Source of the DNA: a virus
Virus record (IMG/VR): IMGVR_UViG_3300030101_004471
Span: 1 to 45,034 of that record
Direction: 5' to 3' (one strand)
DNA: 45,034 nucleotides
In this document: positions 14,844 to 23,192 of the stretch, piece after piece
Position numbering within the stretch: the stretch's first letter is position 1
How the letters are laid out: each line of letters starts with the position of its first letter
Translations under genes and position numbers: made by a program
Notes under the pieces: model-generated
Told to the model about the DNA's origin: nothing
Seen by the model: the letters and a program-made list of their open reading frames with translations, nothing else
The model's database searches: none

Positions 14844-15491
14844 ATGGCGTATACGTTCACACAATTAAAAACAGCCATACAAGAGTACACAGATAATACT
14901 GAAACTACTTTTGTATCAAATCTTGATGACTTTATTCGTGCCGCCGAGGACCGACTGTTTTACCTCGTTGATCTAGAATATTTTCGTAAGAATGCTAACA
15001 GTGCACTTACGCAAAATGATCCGTTTTTATCTCTACCTTCAGACTTTCTGGCTTCTTTTTCTCTGTCTATCACGAACGGCAGTAATAAAGAATTCTTACT
15101 GCAAAAGGATGTTAACTTCATTCAGGAGTTCAATCCAAATTCTGCAACAACAGGAACGCCACGTTTTTACGCACGTTTCGATGTAGACAACATGATTTTA
15201 GGTCCAACGCCGGATAGCAACTATGTCTGTGAGTTTCATTATTTCTATAGACCGGCATCACTCACCGCTGGAGCGGATAGCGGTACGACATGGCTAAGCA
15301 CTAACGCTCCTAACGCGCTTCTTTACGGATCGCTATACGAAGCGTATGTTTATATGAAGGGTGAGCCTGATGTCATTCAGTTGTACGAGAAACAGTTCGC
15401 TGAAGCGGTGAGCCGGTTTAAAGATCTTGGAGAAGCTAGGGAAAACAGCGACTCCTATCGTAGAGGTCTGCCAGATCGGCCTCGAACATAA
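14844..15491 (+). CDS. Tail connector/tubular protein A-like
   Basis: 215 residues with an N-terminal helical block (QLKTAIQEYTDN and DDFIRAAEDRLF, about 7-39), a beta middle and a C-terminal helix (AVSRFKDLGEAREN). The pattern resembles the gp11/gp4-type tail adaptor family and may represent a second ring or the podovirus tail tube upper part. A strong TGGAGG site precedes the start. Confidence 0.72.
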   Translation: MAYTFTQLKTAIQEYTDNTETTFVSNLDDFIRAAEDRLFYLVDLEYFRKNANSALTQNDPFLSLPSDFLASFSLSITNGSNKEFLLQKDVNFIQEFNPNSATTGTPRFYARFDVDNMILGPTPDSNYVCEFHYFYRPASLTAGADSGTTWLSTNAPNALLYGSLYEAYVYMKGEPDVIQLYEKQFAEAVSRFKDLGEARENSDSYRRGLPDRPRT

Positions 15492-15503
15492 GGAGTAAAA
15501 ACG

Positions 15504-15983
15504 ATGGCAACAGCAAATGCAGCAACCAGTTTTTTGGAGAATAGGCTTCTTAGCTATATTTTCAAAAATGACGCCGCATCTTTTAGCTCACCGGGCGATA
15601 ACATTTTCGTTGGGCTAGCGACAGCGGTGAGCAACTTCACAGATTCTACGGGTGAAGATGCAGCTGGCCCAACAATCACTGAAGCAAACTTTACTAGCTA
15701 TGCTAGACAGCAAGTTGCGGCTTCCGGCTGGACCCTGACCGCTGACACAGCGGATACACAGACCTGCACAAACGCTGCCAACATAGACTTCCCGGCATCT
15801 GGTGGCGGCGGAACCGACGTTATTACCCATGTCTTTATCGCGACTCATGTCAGTAACACTCCCGACACGCTGGGGTCTGGCGGTAACGTCTTGTTTATCG
15901 GTGCGTTGGACGCAAGTAAATCAATCGCCACCGGAGACATCTTCCGCATCAATGCAGGAAATCTAACCATAGAGTTGAAGTAA
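15504..15983 (+). CDS. Tail fibre-like virion protein
   Basis: 159 residues. The opening LENRLLSYIFKN, then FVGLATA, SYARQQVAASGWT and VTHVFIATH fit a family of small phage virion proteins usually placed before the tail fibre. Mostly beta, low in charge. A good AAGGAG site precedes the ATG. It lies one gene before the large repeat-containing fibre and is likely to be part of the tail tip or fibre attachment. Confidence 0.7.
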   Translation: MATANAATSFLENRLLSYIFKNDAASFSSPGDNIFVGLATAVSNFTDSTGEDAAGPTITEANFTSYARQQVAASGWTLTADTADTQTCTNAANIDFPASGGGGTDVITHVFIATHVSNTPDTLGSGGNVLFIGALDASKSIATGDIFRINAGNLTIELK

Positions 15984-15984
15984 C

Positions 15985-18288
15985 ATGGCACTGGTTCTAA
16001 AGGACCGCGTCAAGGAGACGACCACTACCACCGGCACTGGCACATATACTTTGGCCGGTGCCGTTGCTGGTTTTGAGGCATTCTCTGAGATAGGTAACTC
16101 CAACACCACCTACTATTGCTGTACTGACGGCACTGACTTTGAGGTTGGTATCGGCACATACACAGCGTCTGGCACAACTCTTTCACGATCTGACGCTAAC
16201 GTCTTGCAGTCTAGCAATAGTGACAACCGTGTTGACTGGGGTGCAGGAACAAAAACAATTTTTTGCACGCAGCCAGCAGAGAAGGCGGTGTTCCTCGACG
16301 GAAGTAACAACATCTCGATTCCCGGCACGATTGATGGCCGTGATCTTGCTACTGATGGGACAAAACTCGACGGCATAGAGGCAAGTGCTACTGCTGATCA
16401 GACAGCAAGTGAGATACGCACACTCGTTGAAAGCGCGAGTGATAGCAACGTCTTTACTGATGCTGACCATACCAAGCTGAACGGTATCGAAAGTAACGCT
16501 ACCGCAGATCAGACAGCGTCTGAGATAAGGGCGTTGGTAGAGAGTGCTAGCGACAGCAATGTATTTACTGACGCTGACCACACCAAGTTAAACGGTATCG
16601 AAGCCAGTGCAACCGCAGATCAAACTGCGGCTGAAATTCGTACACTCGTGGAAAGCGCAAGTGATAGCAACGTCTTCACCGACGCTGATCACACGAAATT
16701 GAATGGCATTGAAGCCTCCGCAGACGTAACTGATACAGCGAATGTCACCGCCGCTGGCGCGTTGATGGATAGCGAGGTTACTAACCTTTCGCAGGTTAAA
16801 GCCTTCGACTCATCTGACTTTGCTACCGCAGCACAAGGGTCTACCGCAGACGCGGCCATGCCGAAGGCAGGGGGTACGTTTACCGGCGATGTAACCTTCA
16901 CTGGCGATAGTGCTAATATCGTCTTCGACAAGTCTGACGACGCACTAGAGTTTGCTGACGATGCAAAGGCAGTATTTGGTACTGGCGGCGATTTAGAAAT
17001 TTTTCACAATGGTAGTTCCAGCTTTATAAAAGACGTAGGCCAAGGCAATCTACTCATGGATGCTACTGCCATTTCTCTTAGAAACGAGAATGGGCTGGCA
17101 ATGATACAGTTCTCTGCTTCTGGTTACGCTGAAATGAAATTTGGCACCAGTTCCACAGAGACAAAAATTAGAACAAAATCTACTGGTGTAATTGTTACAG
17201 GCGAAGTAGAAGCAGGAAGCCTAGATATATCTGGCGATGTAGATGTAGACGGCACGCTAGAAGCAGACGCTATAACATTAAATGGCACGTCTTTGGCAGC
17301 TTCCGCTACAACTGACACCACTAATGCAAGCAACATTGGGTCTGGCACCCTACCCAACGCCAGACTGGACGCGCAGCTTCAAGATGTAGCTGGCCTTGCC
17401 GTGACGAACGGCAACTTCATTGTCGGTGACGGCAGTAATTTCGTCGCCGAGTCTGGCTCTACAGCCAGAACTAGCCTTGGCCTTGGTACAGCAGCCGTGC
17501 TGGATACGGGCATATCGAACACAAACGTGCCGAAGTTCACCAGTGGCGTGGCTGACAACGATTTCTTGCGAGTGGACGGTACTGCCATTGAAGGTCGTTC
17601 TGCTTCGGAAGTCCTGTCTGACATAGCGGCCATGCCGCTTGCTGGCGGTACATTTACAGGCGATGTTACGCTGACAGATACCGCTACAGGGTCTGCTGCG
17701 GGGCCGCTTTTGGTGCTGCGCCGTGATAGCTCAAGTCCTGCTGATGACGATAACCTTGGACGAATACAATTTAAAGGCGAAAACGACGCTGATGAAATTT
17801 TTGAATACGCAAGAATCACTGGAAAACTGCTTGATAACACGGACGGCACAGAAGATGGCGGCTTAGTTTTTTCTGTAGCTACAAATGGATCGGCTTCCTC
17901 GAACCGTATGAATCTGCAAGGTTCTGGCGACACTATATTTTCTAATCAAGACGTTAAACTCAACACTGACGTAGATTTAAAATTTGAAGGCGCAACCGCT
18001 AACGATCACGAAACCACGCTGACAGTCACCGACCCAACCGACGGCCGCACCATCACGTTGCCCGACGCCACCGGCACGGTTGCTTTGACATCAGACATAC
18101 CATCTTCTGGCATTTCTAGTGGAAATGTAGCTACATTCACATCTGGCGCTGCCGACAACGACTTTTTACGGATTGACGGCACTGCTGTCGAAGGCCGTTC
18201 GGCGTCAGAGGTCCTATCCGATATTGGTGCAACAACCGCCGCAGCGGCAGCAGACGAAGCCACGGCATTAGCCATTGCGCTTGGATGA
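15985..18288 (+). CDS. Large tail fibre protein with 37-residue repeats
   Basis: 767 residues. Region 1-127 is a beta N-terminal domain. Three 37-residue repeats (128-164, 165-201, 202-238) with the core TADQTASEIR and NVFTDADHTKLNGIE follow, then a fourth broken copy. Later there are GGTFTGDVT modules and a duplicated segment containing DNDFLR-[VI]-DGTA-[IV]-EGRSASEVLSDI (about 515-545 and 720-750). No S74 or lyase domain is present. Probably a trimeric host-binding fibre. It ends with an Ala-rich helix. Confidence 0.85.
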   Translation: MALVLKDRVKETTTTTGTGTYTLAGAVAGFEAFSEIGNSNTTYYCCTDGTDFEVGIGTYTASGTTLSRSDANVLQSSNSDNRVDWGAGTKTIFCTQPAEKAVFLDGSNNISIPGTIDGRDLATDGTKLDGIEASATADQTASEIRTLVESASDSNVFTDADHTKLNGIESNATADQTASEIRALVESASDSNVFTDADHTKLNGIEASATADQTAAEIRTLVESASDSNVFTDADHTKLNGIEASADVTDTANVTAAGALMDSEVTNLSQVKAFDSSDFATAAQGSTADAAMPKAGGTFTGDVTFTGDSANIVFDKSDDALEFADDAKAVFGTGGDLEIFHNGSSSFIKDVGQGNLLMDATAISLRNENGLAMIQFSASGYAEMKFGTSSTETKIRTKSTGVIVTGEVEAGSLDISGDVDVDGTLEADAITLNGTSLAASATTDTTNASNIGSGTLPNARLDAQLQDVAGLAVTNGNFIVGDGSNFVAESGSTARTSLGLGTAAVLDTGISNTNVPKFTSGVADNDFLRVDGTAIEGRSASEVLSDIAAMPLAGGTFTGDVTLTDTATGSAAGPLLVLRRDSSSPADDDNLGRIQFKGENDADEIFEYARITGKLLDNTDGTEDGGLVFSVATNGSASSNRMNLQGSGDTIFSNQDVKLNTDVDLKFEGATANDHETTLTVTDPTDGRTITLPDATGTVALTSDIPSSGISSGNVATFTSGAADNDFLRIDGTAVEGRSASEVLSDIGATTAAAAADEATALAIALG
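16366..16698 (+). repeat. Three 111-bp repeats inside the fibre gene
   Basis: Three tandem units of 111 bp encode the 37-residue repeat with few amino-acid changes but many synonymous changes, so the repeats are kept at protein level. A fourth, degenerate unit starts at 16699. Such repeats in trimeric fibres usually form a regular stalk. Confidence 0.85.
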
Positions 18289-18301
18289 TAAGGAGTAGTA
18301 G

Positions 18302-18652
18302 ATGGCTAATACATTCAAAGTAAAAACGAACGCGGCAATGCCAGCTAGTGCCGGTACGCCCCTGACCCTGTACACGGTGCCGTCAAGCACGACCAGTATC
18401 GTTTTGGGCTTGATGCTCTGTAACGTACACACGAGTCAGGTGACTGCCGACGTACAGCTTGTATCCGACACATCAGACACAGAGACCAACGAGACGGTCC
18501 TGCTGGTCAAGGACATCCCAATCCCGGCGGGATCTTCTGTTGAACTGCTGTCTGGCAACAAGGTTGTCTTGCAGACTACAGATGTTTTGAAGATCGACTG
18601 TAGTGTCGCCGCCAAGATCGACGCGGCTCTGAGTATTATGGAGATCACCTGA
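18302..18652 (+). CDS. Small tail/virion beta protein
   Basis: 116 residues, predicted all beta (TPLTLYTVPSSTTSIVLGLM; VLLVKDIPIPAGSSVEL), following an AAGGAG site. Similar small beta proteins sit beside tail fibres in many marine phages. It overlaps the next gene by one base. Function not known in detail; probably a fibre-associated structural subunit. Confidence 0.7.
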   Translation: MANTFKVKTNAAMPASAGTPLTLYTVPSSTTSIVLGLMLCNVHTSQVTADVQLVSDTSDTETNETVLLVKDIPIPAGSSVELLSGNKVVLQTTDVLKIDCSVAAKIDAALSIMEIT

Positions 18653-19101
18653 TGCCGTTTATTGGCAATCCTATAGCAACACGATTTCAGACGCGGCCAG
18701 CTACGCAAGAGTTCAACGGCAACGGATCGACCACGACGTTTACCCTAAATCAAACGGTGGCGCAGGAAGATATTATCGTGTCCGTCGATGGCGTCGTGCA
18801 GGAAAGCGTGGATGCGTTTACCGTGCCAGATGGCACAACTCTTACGTTCACAGCAGCACCGTCTAGCGGCACCGGCAACATATTCGTGATTTACATGGGT
18901 GTGGCCGAAAACTCTATAACTCCGCCAGATCAGAACAAGGGGACATTCAAGGGCGGTGCAATATTCCGCACCAATGCACAGAGCCTGACCTCTGATGTAA
19001 CAATCCTTGCAAGCGAAAACGCAAACGTGACAGGCCCGTTTACTGTAGCCAGTGGCGTGACTCTGACCGTTGAAAGTGGCGGGACATTGGTGACGCTATG
19101 A
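18652..19101 (+). CDS. Appendage protein with MP-F-IG start (first copy)
   Basis: 149 residues, beta-rich: an N-terminal domain with FTLNQTV, VSVDGVVQES and FTAAPSSGTGNIFVIY, and a C-terminal part ending VTLTVESGGTLVTL, which resembles the end segments of tail-tip appendages. It is related in layout to the protein at 21926-22384 and, like it, precedes three short GDLA cassettes. Probably a fibre anchor or base for interchangeable tips. Confidence 0.75.
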   Translation: MPFIGNPIATRFQTRPATQEFNGNGSTTTFTLNQTVAQEDIIVSVDGVVQESVDAFTVPDGTTLTFTAAPSSGTGNIFVIYMGVAENSITPPDQNKGTFKGGAIFRTNAQSLTSDVTILASENANVTGPFTVASGVTLTVESGGTLVTL

Positions 19102-19481
19102 GTACGTTGAAGGCAGATACCATCCAGAGTACCAGCGGCGGTGCGGCTACGCTGACGAAGCAACACGCTGCGAAGGCGTGGTTTAACTTAAATGCCATAG
19201 GCACAGAAGCCTATAGAGACACGTTTAATATTGGCTCCGTAACAGATAATGCTACGGGAGATTTTAGTCATAATTTTACGAATGCCATGAATAATTCTAA
19301 CCATGTTGCAATACTTGGAACAAATGGGACAGACAATACAACCGGCGTAAATAGTTACGCAACGTATTTTGACCCGACATCTACAGGGACCGGATTTACC
19401 AGAAGTCAAAATATATCACAGGGGGGAACTCCCTTAGACACTGGTTTTGTTCTTGGTGTGGTAGTAGGAGACCTCGCATGA
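19098..19481 (+). CDS. GDLA-family fibre cassette 1
   Basis: 127 residues. The layout is shared by six genes in this region: a start of the type TLKADTI, a linker with AKAW, the core DTFNIGSVTDNATGDFSHNF, a variable middle and the C-terminus GDLA. The middle differs from the other copies. Probably a small receptor-contacting beta domain assembled on a fibre, although this is an inference. It overlaps the preceding appendage gene. Confidence 0.7.
   Translation: MSTLKADTIQSTSGGAATLTKQHAAKAWFNLNAIGTEAYRDTFNIGSVTDNATGDFSHNFTNAMNNSNHVAILGTNGTDNTTGVNSYATYFDPTSTGTGFTRSQNISQGGTPLDTGFVLGVVVGDLA
19467..19479 (+). repeat. GDLA junction box 1
   Basis: GGAGACCTCGCAT encodes the C-terminal Gly-Asp-Leu-Ala and supplies GGAG as the ribosome-binding site of the next gene, whose ATG starts inside the box. 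One of six identical copies. Confidence 0.85.
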
Positions 19482-19879
19482 GTACCGTTCTTGTAAACAC
19501 GCTGACTGGTACTAGCACTGCTGGCTCTATTGCAGTCACGGGTGAAGGCAACAGCACGACCACAAACTTGCAGCAGGGGCTGGCGAAGGCATGGATTCGT
19601 TATGATGGCACTGACCCTGGAAGCGGAGCAGACAGCTTAAACATAGGCTCAATCACGGACACTGGTACAGGGGAGCAGCGGCCTGTTTTTACAAATAACA
19701 TGGCAAGTGAAAACTATGCCGTGCCTACTCTTTCTTCTCAACATCACGAACTTTTAGGCAATGCTGGTGGTACAACAGGCACAACTACATCAACTTTTGC
19801 AATTACAACAGGAAACAGTAGTCATGCTAATGCAGACACAGGTAGGGTTGGGTTGGCAGTATTTGGAGACCTCGCATAA
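19478..19879 (+). CDS. GDLA-family fibre cassette 2
   Basis: 133 residues. The head (residues about 10-39, TAGSIAVTGEGNSTTTNLQQ then GLAKAW) is almost identical in protein sequence to that of the gene at 22809, although the codons differ. The core is DSLNIGSITDTGTGEQ; the variable part contains SSQHHELLGNAGG; the end is FGDLA. It starts four bases before the stop of cassette 1 (ATGA). Confidence 0.72.
   Translation: MSTVLVNTLTGTSTAGSIAVTGEGNSTTTNLQQGLAKAWIRYDGTDPGSGADSLNIGSITDTGTGEQRPVFTNNMASENYAVPTLSSQHHELLGNAGGTTGTTTSTFAITTGNSSHANADTGRVGLAVFGDLA
19865..19877 (+). repeat. GDLA junction box 2
   Basis: Identical 13-bp GGAGACCTCGCAT, followed by AATG so the stop TAA overlaps the next ATG. It encodes GDLA and carries the ribosome-binding site for the gene at 19879. 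Confidence 0.85.
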
Positions 19880-20271
19880 TGCCTAGCTTCGGTACACTCA
19901 AAGCAGATACTCTGACGCACTCAACTGCGGGTTCGGTGACTACAAACTTTGTCGTGCATGGCAGTAATAAAATGTGGATTGCTTTTAATGGTAATTCAGC
20001 CACTGCTTACGACAGTTTAAATGTAGCAAGTGAAACAGATGGTGGTACGGGTGACTATACATTTAACTTCACCAATAATTTCAGTGCGGCGAAAGCGTAT
20101 TCTTCAGGGCAAAGTGTGGATTTAGAGTCATCAGGTTATCCGGGTTCTTACATTGCTGATGACAGCACTGTTCTCACATCTAGTATCCGAGTTTTTCCGA
20201 CACGCAACACAAGTGGCGCGATGCTTGATAATGGGTATAACAGTTTGAACTGTAGTGGAGACCTCGCATGA
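19879..20271 (+). CDS. GDLA-family fibre cassette 3
   Basis: 130 residues. The start is MPSFGTLKADTL, the AKAW position is replaced by NKMWIAF, the core is DSLNVASETDGGTGDYTFNF and the end is SGDLA. The variable region (about 70-120) is unlike the other copies. It closes the first group of three cassettes and is coupled by its junction box to an unrelated gene at 20268. Confidence 0.72.
   Translation: MPSFGTLKADTLTHSTAGSVTTNFVVHGSNKMWIAFNGNSATAYDSLNVASETDGGTGDYTFNFTNNFSAAKAYSSGQSVDLESSGYPGSYIADDSTVLTSSIRVFPTRNTSGAMLDNGYNSLNCSGDLA
20257..20269 (+). repeat. GDLA junction box 3
   Basis: Identical 13-bp GGAGACCTCGCAT at the end of the first cassette group; its ATG starts a gene that is not a GDLA cassette, so the box is kept even where the downstream gene differs. 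Confidence 0.85.
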
Positions 20272-20729
20272 CGGTAACACCAGAGTTTCAAGGCACACAT
20301 CTATGGGATAGGCTCTGCTGGGCCAAAGAGAACCTTGAAGGTGTGCAGTCAGACTATCGCGTTGTTTACGAGGACAAGGTAGATGAGTGCGCCAAGATAT
20401 TGGTGCCGGACCCCAACTGGATGGCGTGTGCGCTACAAGGTGGGATATTGCCGCCGGTCTGGGTATACTGGGAACTAGCAAAGGACGAGGCGCAGCCCGA
20501 CTTCAAGAAACATACACGCGGCTACTTGTTGCATAATACAGAACCGATGGGGCCGATGACCGAAGAAGAGGCCATCGAATACCTCATCCAGAAGGACGTA
20601 CCACAGTCTGTATGGCAGTCGTGGGACGAGGGCAACCGCCCAAAGATGGTGATCTGTCGGAAGCAACAGCTTCCGGGAACACGCGAGTGGAGAAACGCAT
20701 GGCGTATCTCTGATGAACTGGCAGCTTAG
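20268..20729 (+). CDS. Tail-region protein of unknown function
   Basis: 153 residues, Trp-rich and acidic, predicted to be mixed alpha/beta, clearly different in composition from the Thr/Ser-rich fibres around it. Phrases include WDRLCWAKENLEGVQSDYRV and PPVWVYWELAKDEAQP. It follows junction box 3 and precedes a likely tail assembly chaperone. It may be an assembly factor rather than a virion part; function not recognised. Confidence 0.65.
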   Translation: MTVTPEFQGTHLWDRLCWAKENLEGVQSDYRVVYEDKVDECAKILVPDPNWMACALQGGILPPVWVYWELAKDEAQPDFKKHTRGYLLHNTEPMGPMTEEEAIEYLIQKDVPQSVWQSWDEGNRPKMVICRKQQLPGTREWRNAWRISDELAA

Positions 20730-20740
20730 AGGAGCAAAAA

Positions 20741-21112
20741 ATGCCGACAACATACATCGTAGACAAGGACGGGAACCAGATCGAGGCTTCCAAGGCTACC
20801 GTTCCTTCTGACCGTCACTTTCGCGGTGCATGGTCATTGAGTGGCACCGTCATTAGCGAGGACATGACAAAGGCCAAGGAGATCTTCAAGGACAAAATCC
20901 GTGAAGTTCGTGCGCCGCTGCTTGAGGCAGAGGATGTTGCATATATGAAAGCCTTAGAGGCGGACGATGCGTCTGCTAAAACTGCGTCTGTAAACAAGAA
21001 GAAGGCACTGCGTGATGCACCTGCTGCATCTGCAATTACTAACGCAGACACGATTGCAAAGCTGAAGGCAGCTTGGGATACTTCCGTGCTTGGTGACTCG
21101 CCTTACGCATAA
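20741..21112 (+). CDS. Tail fibre assembly chaperone-like protein
   Basis: 123 residues. It starts with YIVDKDGNQIEASKATVPSD, then FRGAWSLSG and a long helical C-terminus ending DTSVLGDSPYA. This order (short beta part, charged helices, a C-terminus with a Leu/Pro segment) fits small tail assembly chaperone proteins found next to fibre genes. It lies directly before the S74 fibre, whose folding it could assist. The family assignment is tentative. Confidence 0.5.
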   Translation: MPTTYIVDKDGNQIEASKATVPSDRHFRGAWSLSGTVISEDMTKAKEIFKDKIREVRAPLLEAEDVAYMKALEADDASAKTASVNKKKALRDAPAASAITNADTIAKLKAAWDTSVLGDSPYA

Positions 21113-21122
21113 GGAGTAAGAG

Positions 21123-21923
21123 ATGGCATTAACTAAAGTAAATGGCGAAGGGGTTGGCACTTTATCTAGTGGACTTACTCTGACAAGTGATGACCCAACC
21201 ATCACTATGACTGATTCGTCAGGTACAAATGATATTGCCACTCTTCAAGCTACTAGCGGTGCGCTTATCATTACTGCACGGGATGGTAGTGCTGACGGTG
21301 AAATCATCTTTAAAAAGACAGATGGGTCCGCAACAGATGAAACGATGCGTATCACCAACAGCGGCCACGTCGGCATCGGGGAATCCTCCCCGACGCAAGC
21401 CCTCCATGTTGATGAGCCTACAAGTAACAATCAGGCAGCAATCATACACAGTTCACTCTCAACCTTTCAGGGACAGGTTCTTAAAGTTACATCTGCACGA
21501 GCCACAACCAACTCAAGCTATAACTTGTGCTTGATGGGTGCAGATAAATTTGCGGTTCGTGACAGCGGGAATGTTGTAAACGCTAACAACAGTTACGGTC
21601 AGCTTTCAGACCAGCGCCTTAAAGAGAACATCACAGATGCGTCGTCTCAATGGGATGACATTAAGGCTCTAAAAGTTCGCAACTTTAATTTTATCGACGA
21701 CGATTTGACACAAATTGGAGTTGTGGCGCAAGAGGTAGAAACCGCCGGAATGTCAGGGTTAGTTGAGGAAGCCAAACTTAGTGAGCCGGACAAGGATGGG
21801 AACGATGTAGTTCGCAAAAACGTCAAGTACAGCGTTTTGTACATGAAGGCTGTAAAAGCACTGCAAGAAGCAATGACTCGCATAGAAGCCCTAGAGACTA
21901 AAGTAGCGGCACTGGAGGGCTGA
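21123..21923 (+). CDS. Tail fibre with Peptidase S74 intramolecular chaperone
   Basis: 266 residues. The beta part (1-155) has the HVGIGESSPTQALHV motif common in fibre shafts. From about 158 the S74 domain begins with QLSDQRLKENI; S162 and K167 form the Ser-Lys dyad that cleaves the domain off after trimer folding. IGVVAQEVE (198-206), KYSVLYMKAV and the C-terminal coiled coil (about 240-264) complete the domain. The mature fibre would end just before S162. An AAGGAG site precedes the start. Confidence 0.92.
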   Translation: MALTKVNGEGVGTLSSGLTLTSDDPTITMTDSSGTNDIATLQATSGALIITARDGSADGEIIFKKTDGSATDETMRITNSGHVGIGESSPTQALHVDEPTSNNQAAIIHSSLSTFQGQVLKVTSARATTNSSYNLCLMGADKFAVRDSGNVVNANNSYGQLSDQRLKENITDASSQWDDIKALKVRNFNFIDDDLTQIGVVAQEVETAGMSGLVEEAKLSEPDKDGNDVVRKNVKYSVLYMKAVKALQEAMTRIEALETKVAALEG

Positions 21924-21925
21924 CA

Positions 21926-22384
21926 ATGCCATACATAGGTAAATCCCCAGAGTTCGGCGTCCGTAACCGCTTCGTGTATCAAGCCACGGCAGGGCAGACC
22001 AGCTTCAGCGGGTCAGACTCCGACTCACTGGTGCTGACATACTCCGACAGCATGTACATGGATGTGTACCAGAACGGTGTGCTGCTAAAGCCCGGCACCG
22101 ACTACACAGCTACAACCGGCACAACCGTTGTGCTGGTCACGGCGGCGTCTTTGAACGACGTTGTGGAGATGGTGGTATACGATGCGTTTTCCGTCGCCGA
22201 CAGCTACACCAAGTCCGAGGCAGATACGCGATACCCCTTCAAGGGCAACAACTCCATCATCCGTCTGAACGGTCAGACCATCAGCGCAGACATTACGATT
22301 GACAGCGACGAGAACGGTGTGTCGGCGGGGCCGATTACGCAGAGCGCCACCGTGACTGTTAATGGGTATTGGAGCATCGTATGA
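21926..22384 (+). CDS. Appendage protein with MP-Y-IG start (second copy)
   Basis: 152 residues. The beta N-terminal domain (MYMDVYQNGVLLKPGTDYTA, about 43-62, then TTVVLVTAASLNDVVEMVVYDAF) is a common fibre-attachment fold. The C-terminal segment (SADITIDSDENGVSAGPITQ) parallels the end of the 18652-19101 protein, so the two are probably paralogues. It precedes the second set of three GDLA cassettes. Confidence 0.75.
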   Translation: MPYIGKSPEFGVRNRFVYQATAGQTSFSGSDSDSLVLTYSDSMYMDVYQNGVLLKPGTDYTATTGTTVVLVTAASLNDVVEMVVYDAFSVADSYTKSEADTRYPFKGNNSIIRLNGQTISADITIDSDENGVSAGPITQSATVTVNGYWSIV

Positions 22385-22809
22385 CCAGCGTATTGAATGT
22401 AGATACCATTGTAGATAAGGCTGGCTCTGGTGGCACGAATGTCAAGATAGCAAATACCTCTGTCACTGTTGGAGAAGGCGGCACTGCGACCACTACTACT
22501 GTGCAGGGGCTTGCGAAGGCGTGGGCAAATATAGATGGTTCAGGGGATGTGTCTTTTCAGGACAGCTTTAATACCTCTGGCCTAACAGATAACGGCACAG
22601 GTGATTACACCACATCTTTTTCTACATCTTTTGGAAATGCAAATTACTCTTTCACATACTGTGGCGCGTCCGACGGAGCAGAGACAACTTATCAAATGAA
22701 ATCTGCCAGCATGGCCGTAGGGACACATCAGATTCAGTTAAAGAATGCGGCGGGTTCAGTCACAGATCGTAACTTCATTTGCGGCACCTTTCACGGAGAC
22801 CTCGCATAA
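22381..22809 (+). CDS. GDLA-family fibre cassette 4
   Basis: 142 residues from the ATG overlapping the previous stop (ATGA); an in-frame TTG 12 bases earlier is less likely. It has the usual plan: VLNVDTIVDKAGSGG head, QGLAKAWANI, core DSFNTSGLTDNGTGDYTTSF, a variable middle and HGDLA at the end. The head has an extra segment (TNVKIANTSVTVGEGG) not present in the other copies. Confidence 0.72.
   Translation: MTSVLNVDTIVDKAGSGGTNVKIANTSVTVGEGGTATTTTVQGLAKAWANIDGSGDVSFQDSFNTSGLTDNGTGDYTTSFSTSFGNANYSFTYCGASDGAETTYQMKSASMAVGTHQIQLKNAAGSVTDRNFICGTFHGDLA
22795..22807 (+). repeat. GDLA junction box 4
   Basis: Identical 13-bp GGAGACCTCGCAT; stop TAA overlaps the next ATG at 22809. Confidence 0.85.
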
Positions 22810-23192
22810 TGGCAAGCACATTAAAAGTCGATACAATCACAGGCGTAACCACGGCTGGGTCTATTGCGGTTACCGGCGAGGGCAACTCGACCACAACGAA
22901 TTTGCAGCAGGGGTTGGCAAAAGCGTGGGCTGAATGTAACAGCGCGGGAACCTCTATAAACGATAGCTTCAACATATCTTCACTTGTAGATACAAACACA
23001 GGCCAACAAACCTGTAACTACACTAACGACTTTGCGTCAGGCAGCTACGCTTGTGTAACAACAGGCGGCAGTGTGGGTTCAAATAATGCGTTTTCAGCCA
23101 CATCAGCAGGTAGCTGGATTGTTTATAGCTTTAATGGCAGTTCATACAGTGACATGGCTATGGGTACAATAGCTTCTGGAGACCTCGCATAA
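22809..23192 (+). CDS. GDLA-family fibre cassette 5
   Basis: 127 residues from the ATG overlapping the previous stop. Head TAGSIAVTGEGNSTTTNLQQ then GLAKAW is the same as in the cassette at 19478 at protein level, with synonymous differences. The core is DSFNISSLVDTNTGQQ, and the variable part contains ATSAGSWIVYSFNGSSYS. The end is SGDLA. A longer frame from 22779 would overlap the junction box and is not favoured. Confidence 0.72.
   Translation: MASTLKVDTITGVTTAGSIAVTGEGNSTTTNLQQGLAKAWAECNSAGTSINDSFNISSLVDTNTGQQTCNYTNDFASGSYACVTTGGSVGSNNAFSATSAGSWIVYSFNGSSYSDMAMGTIASGDLA
23178..23190 (+). repeat. GDLA junction box 5
   Basis: Identical 13-bp GGAGACCTCGCAT; stop TAA overlaps the next ATG at 23192. 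Confidence 0.85.
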
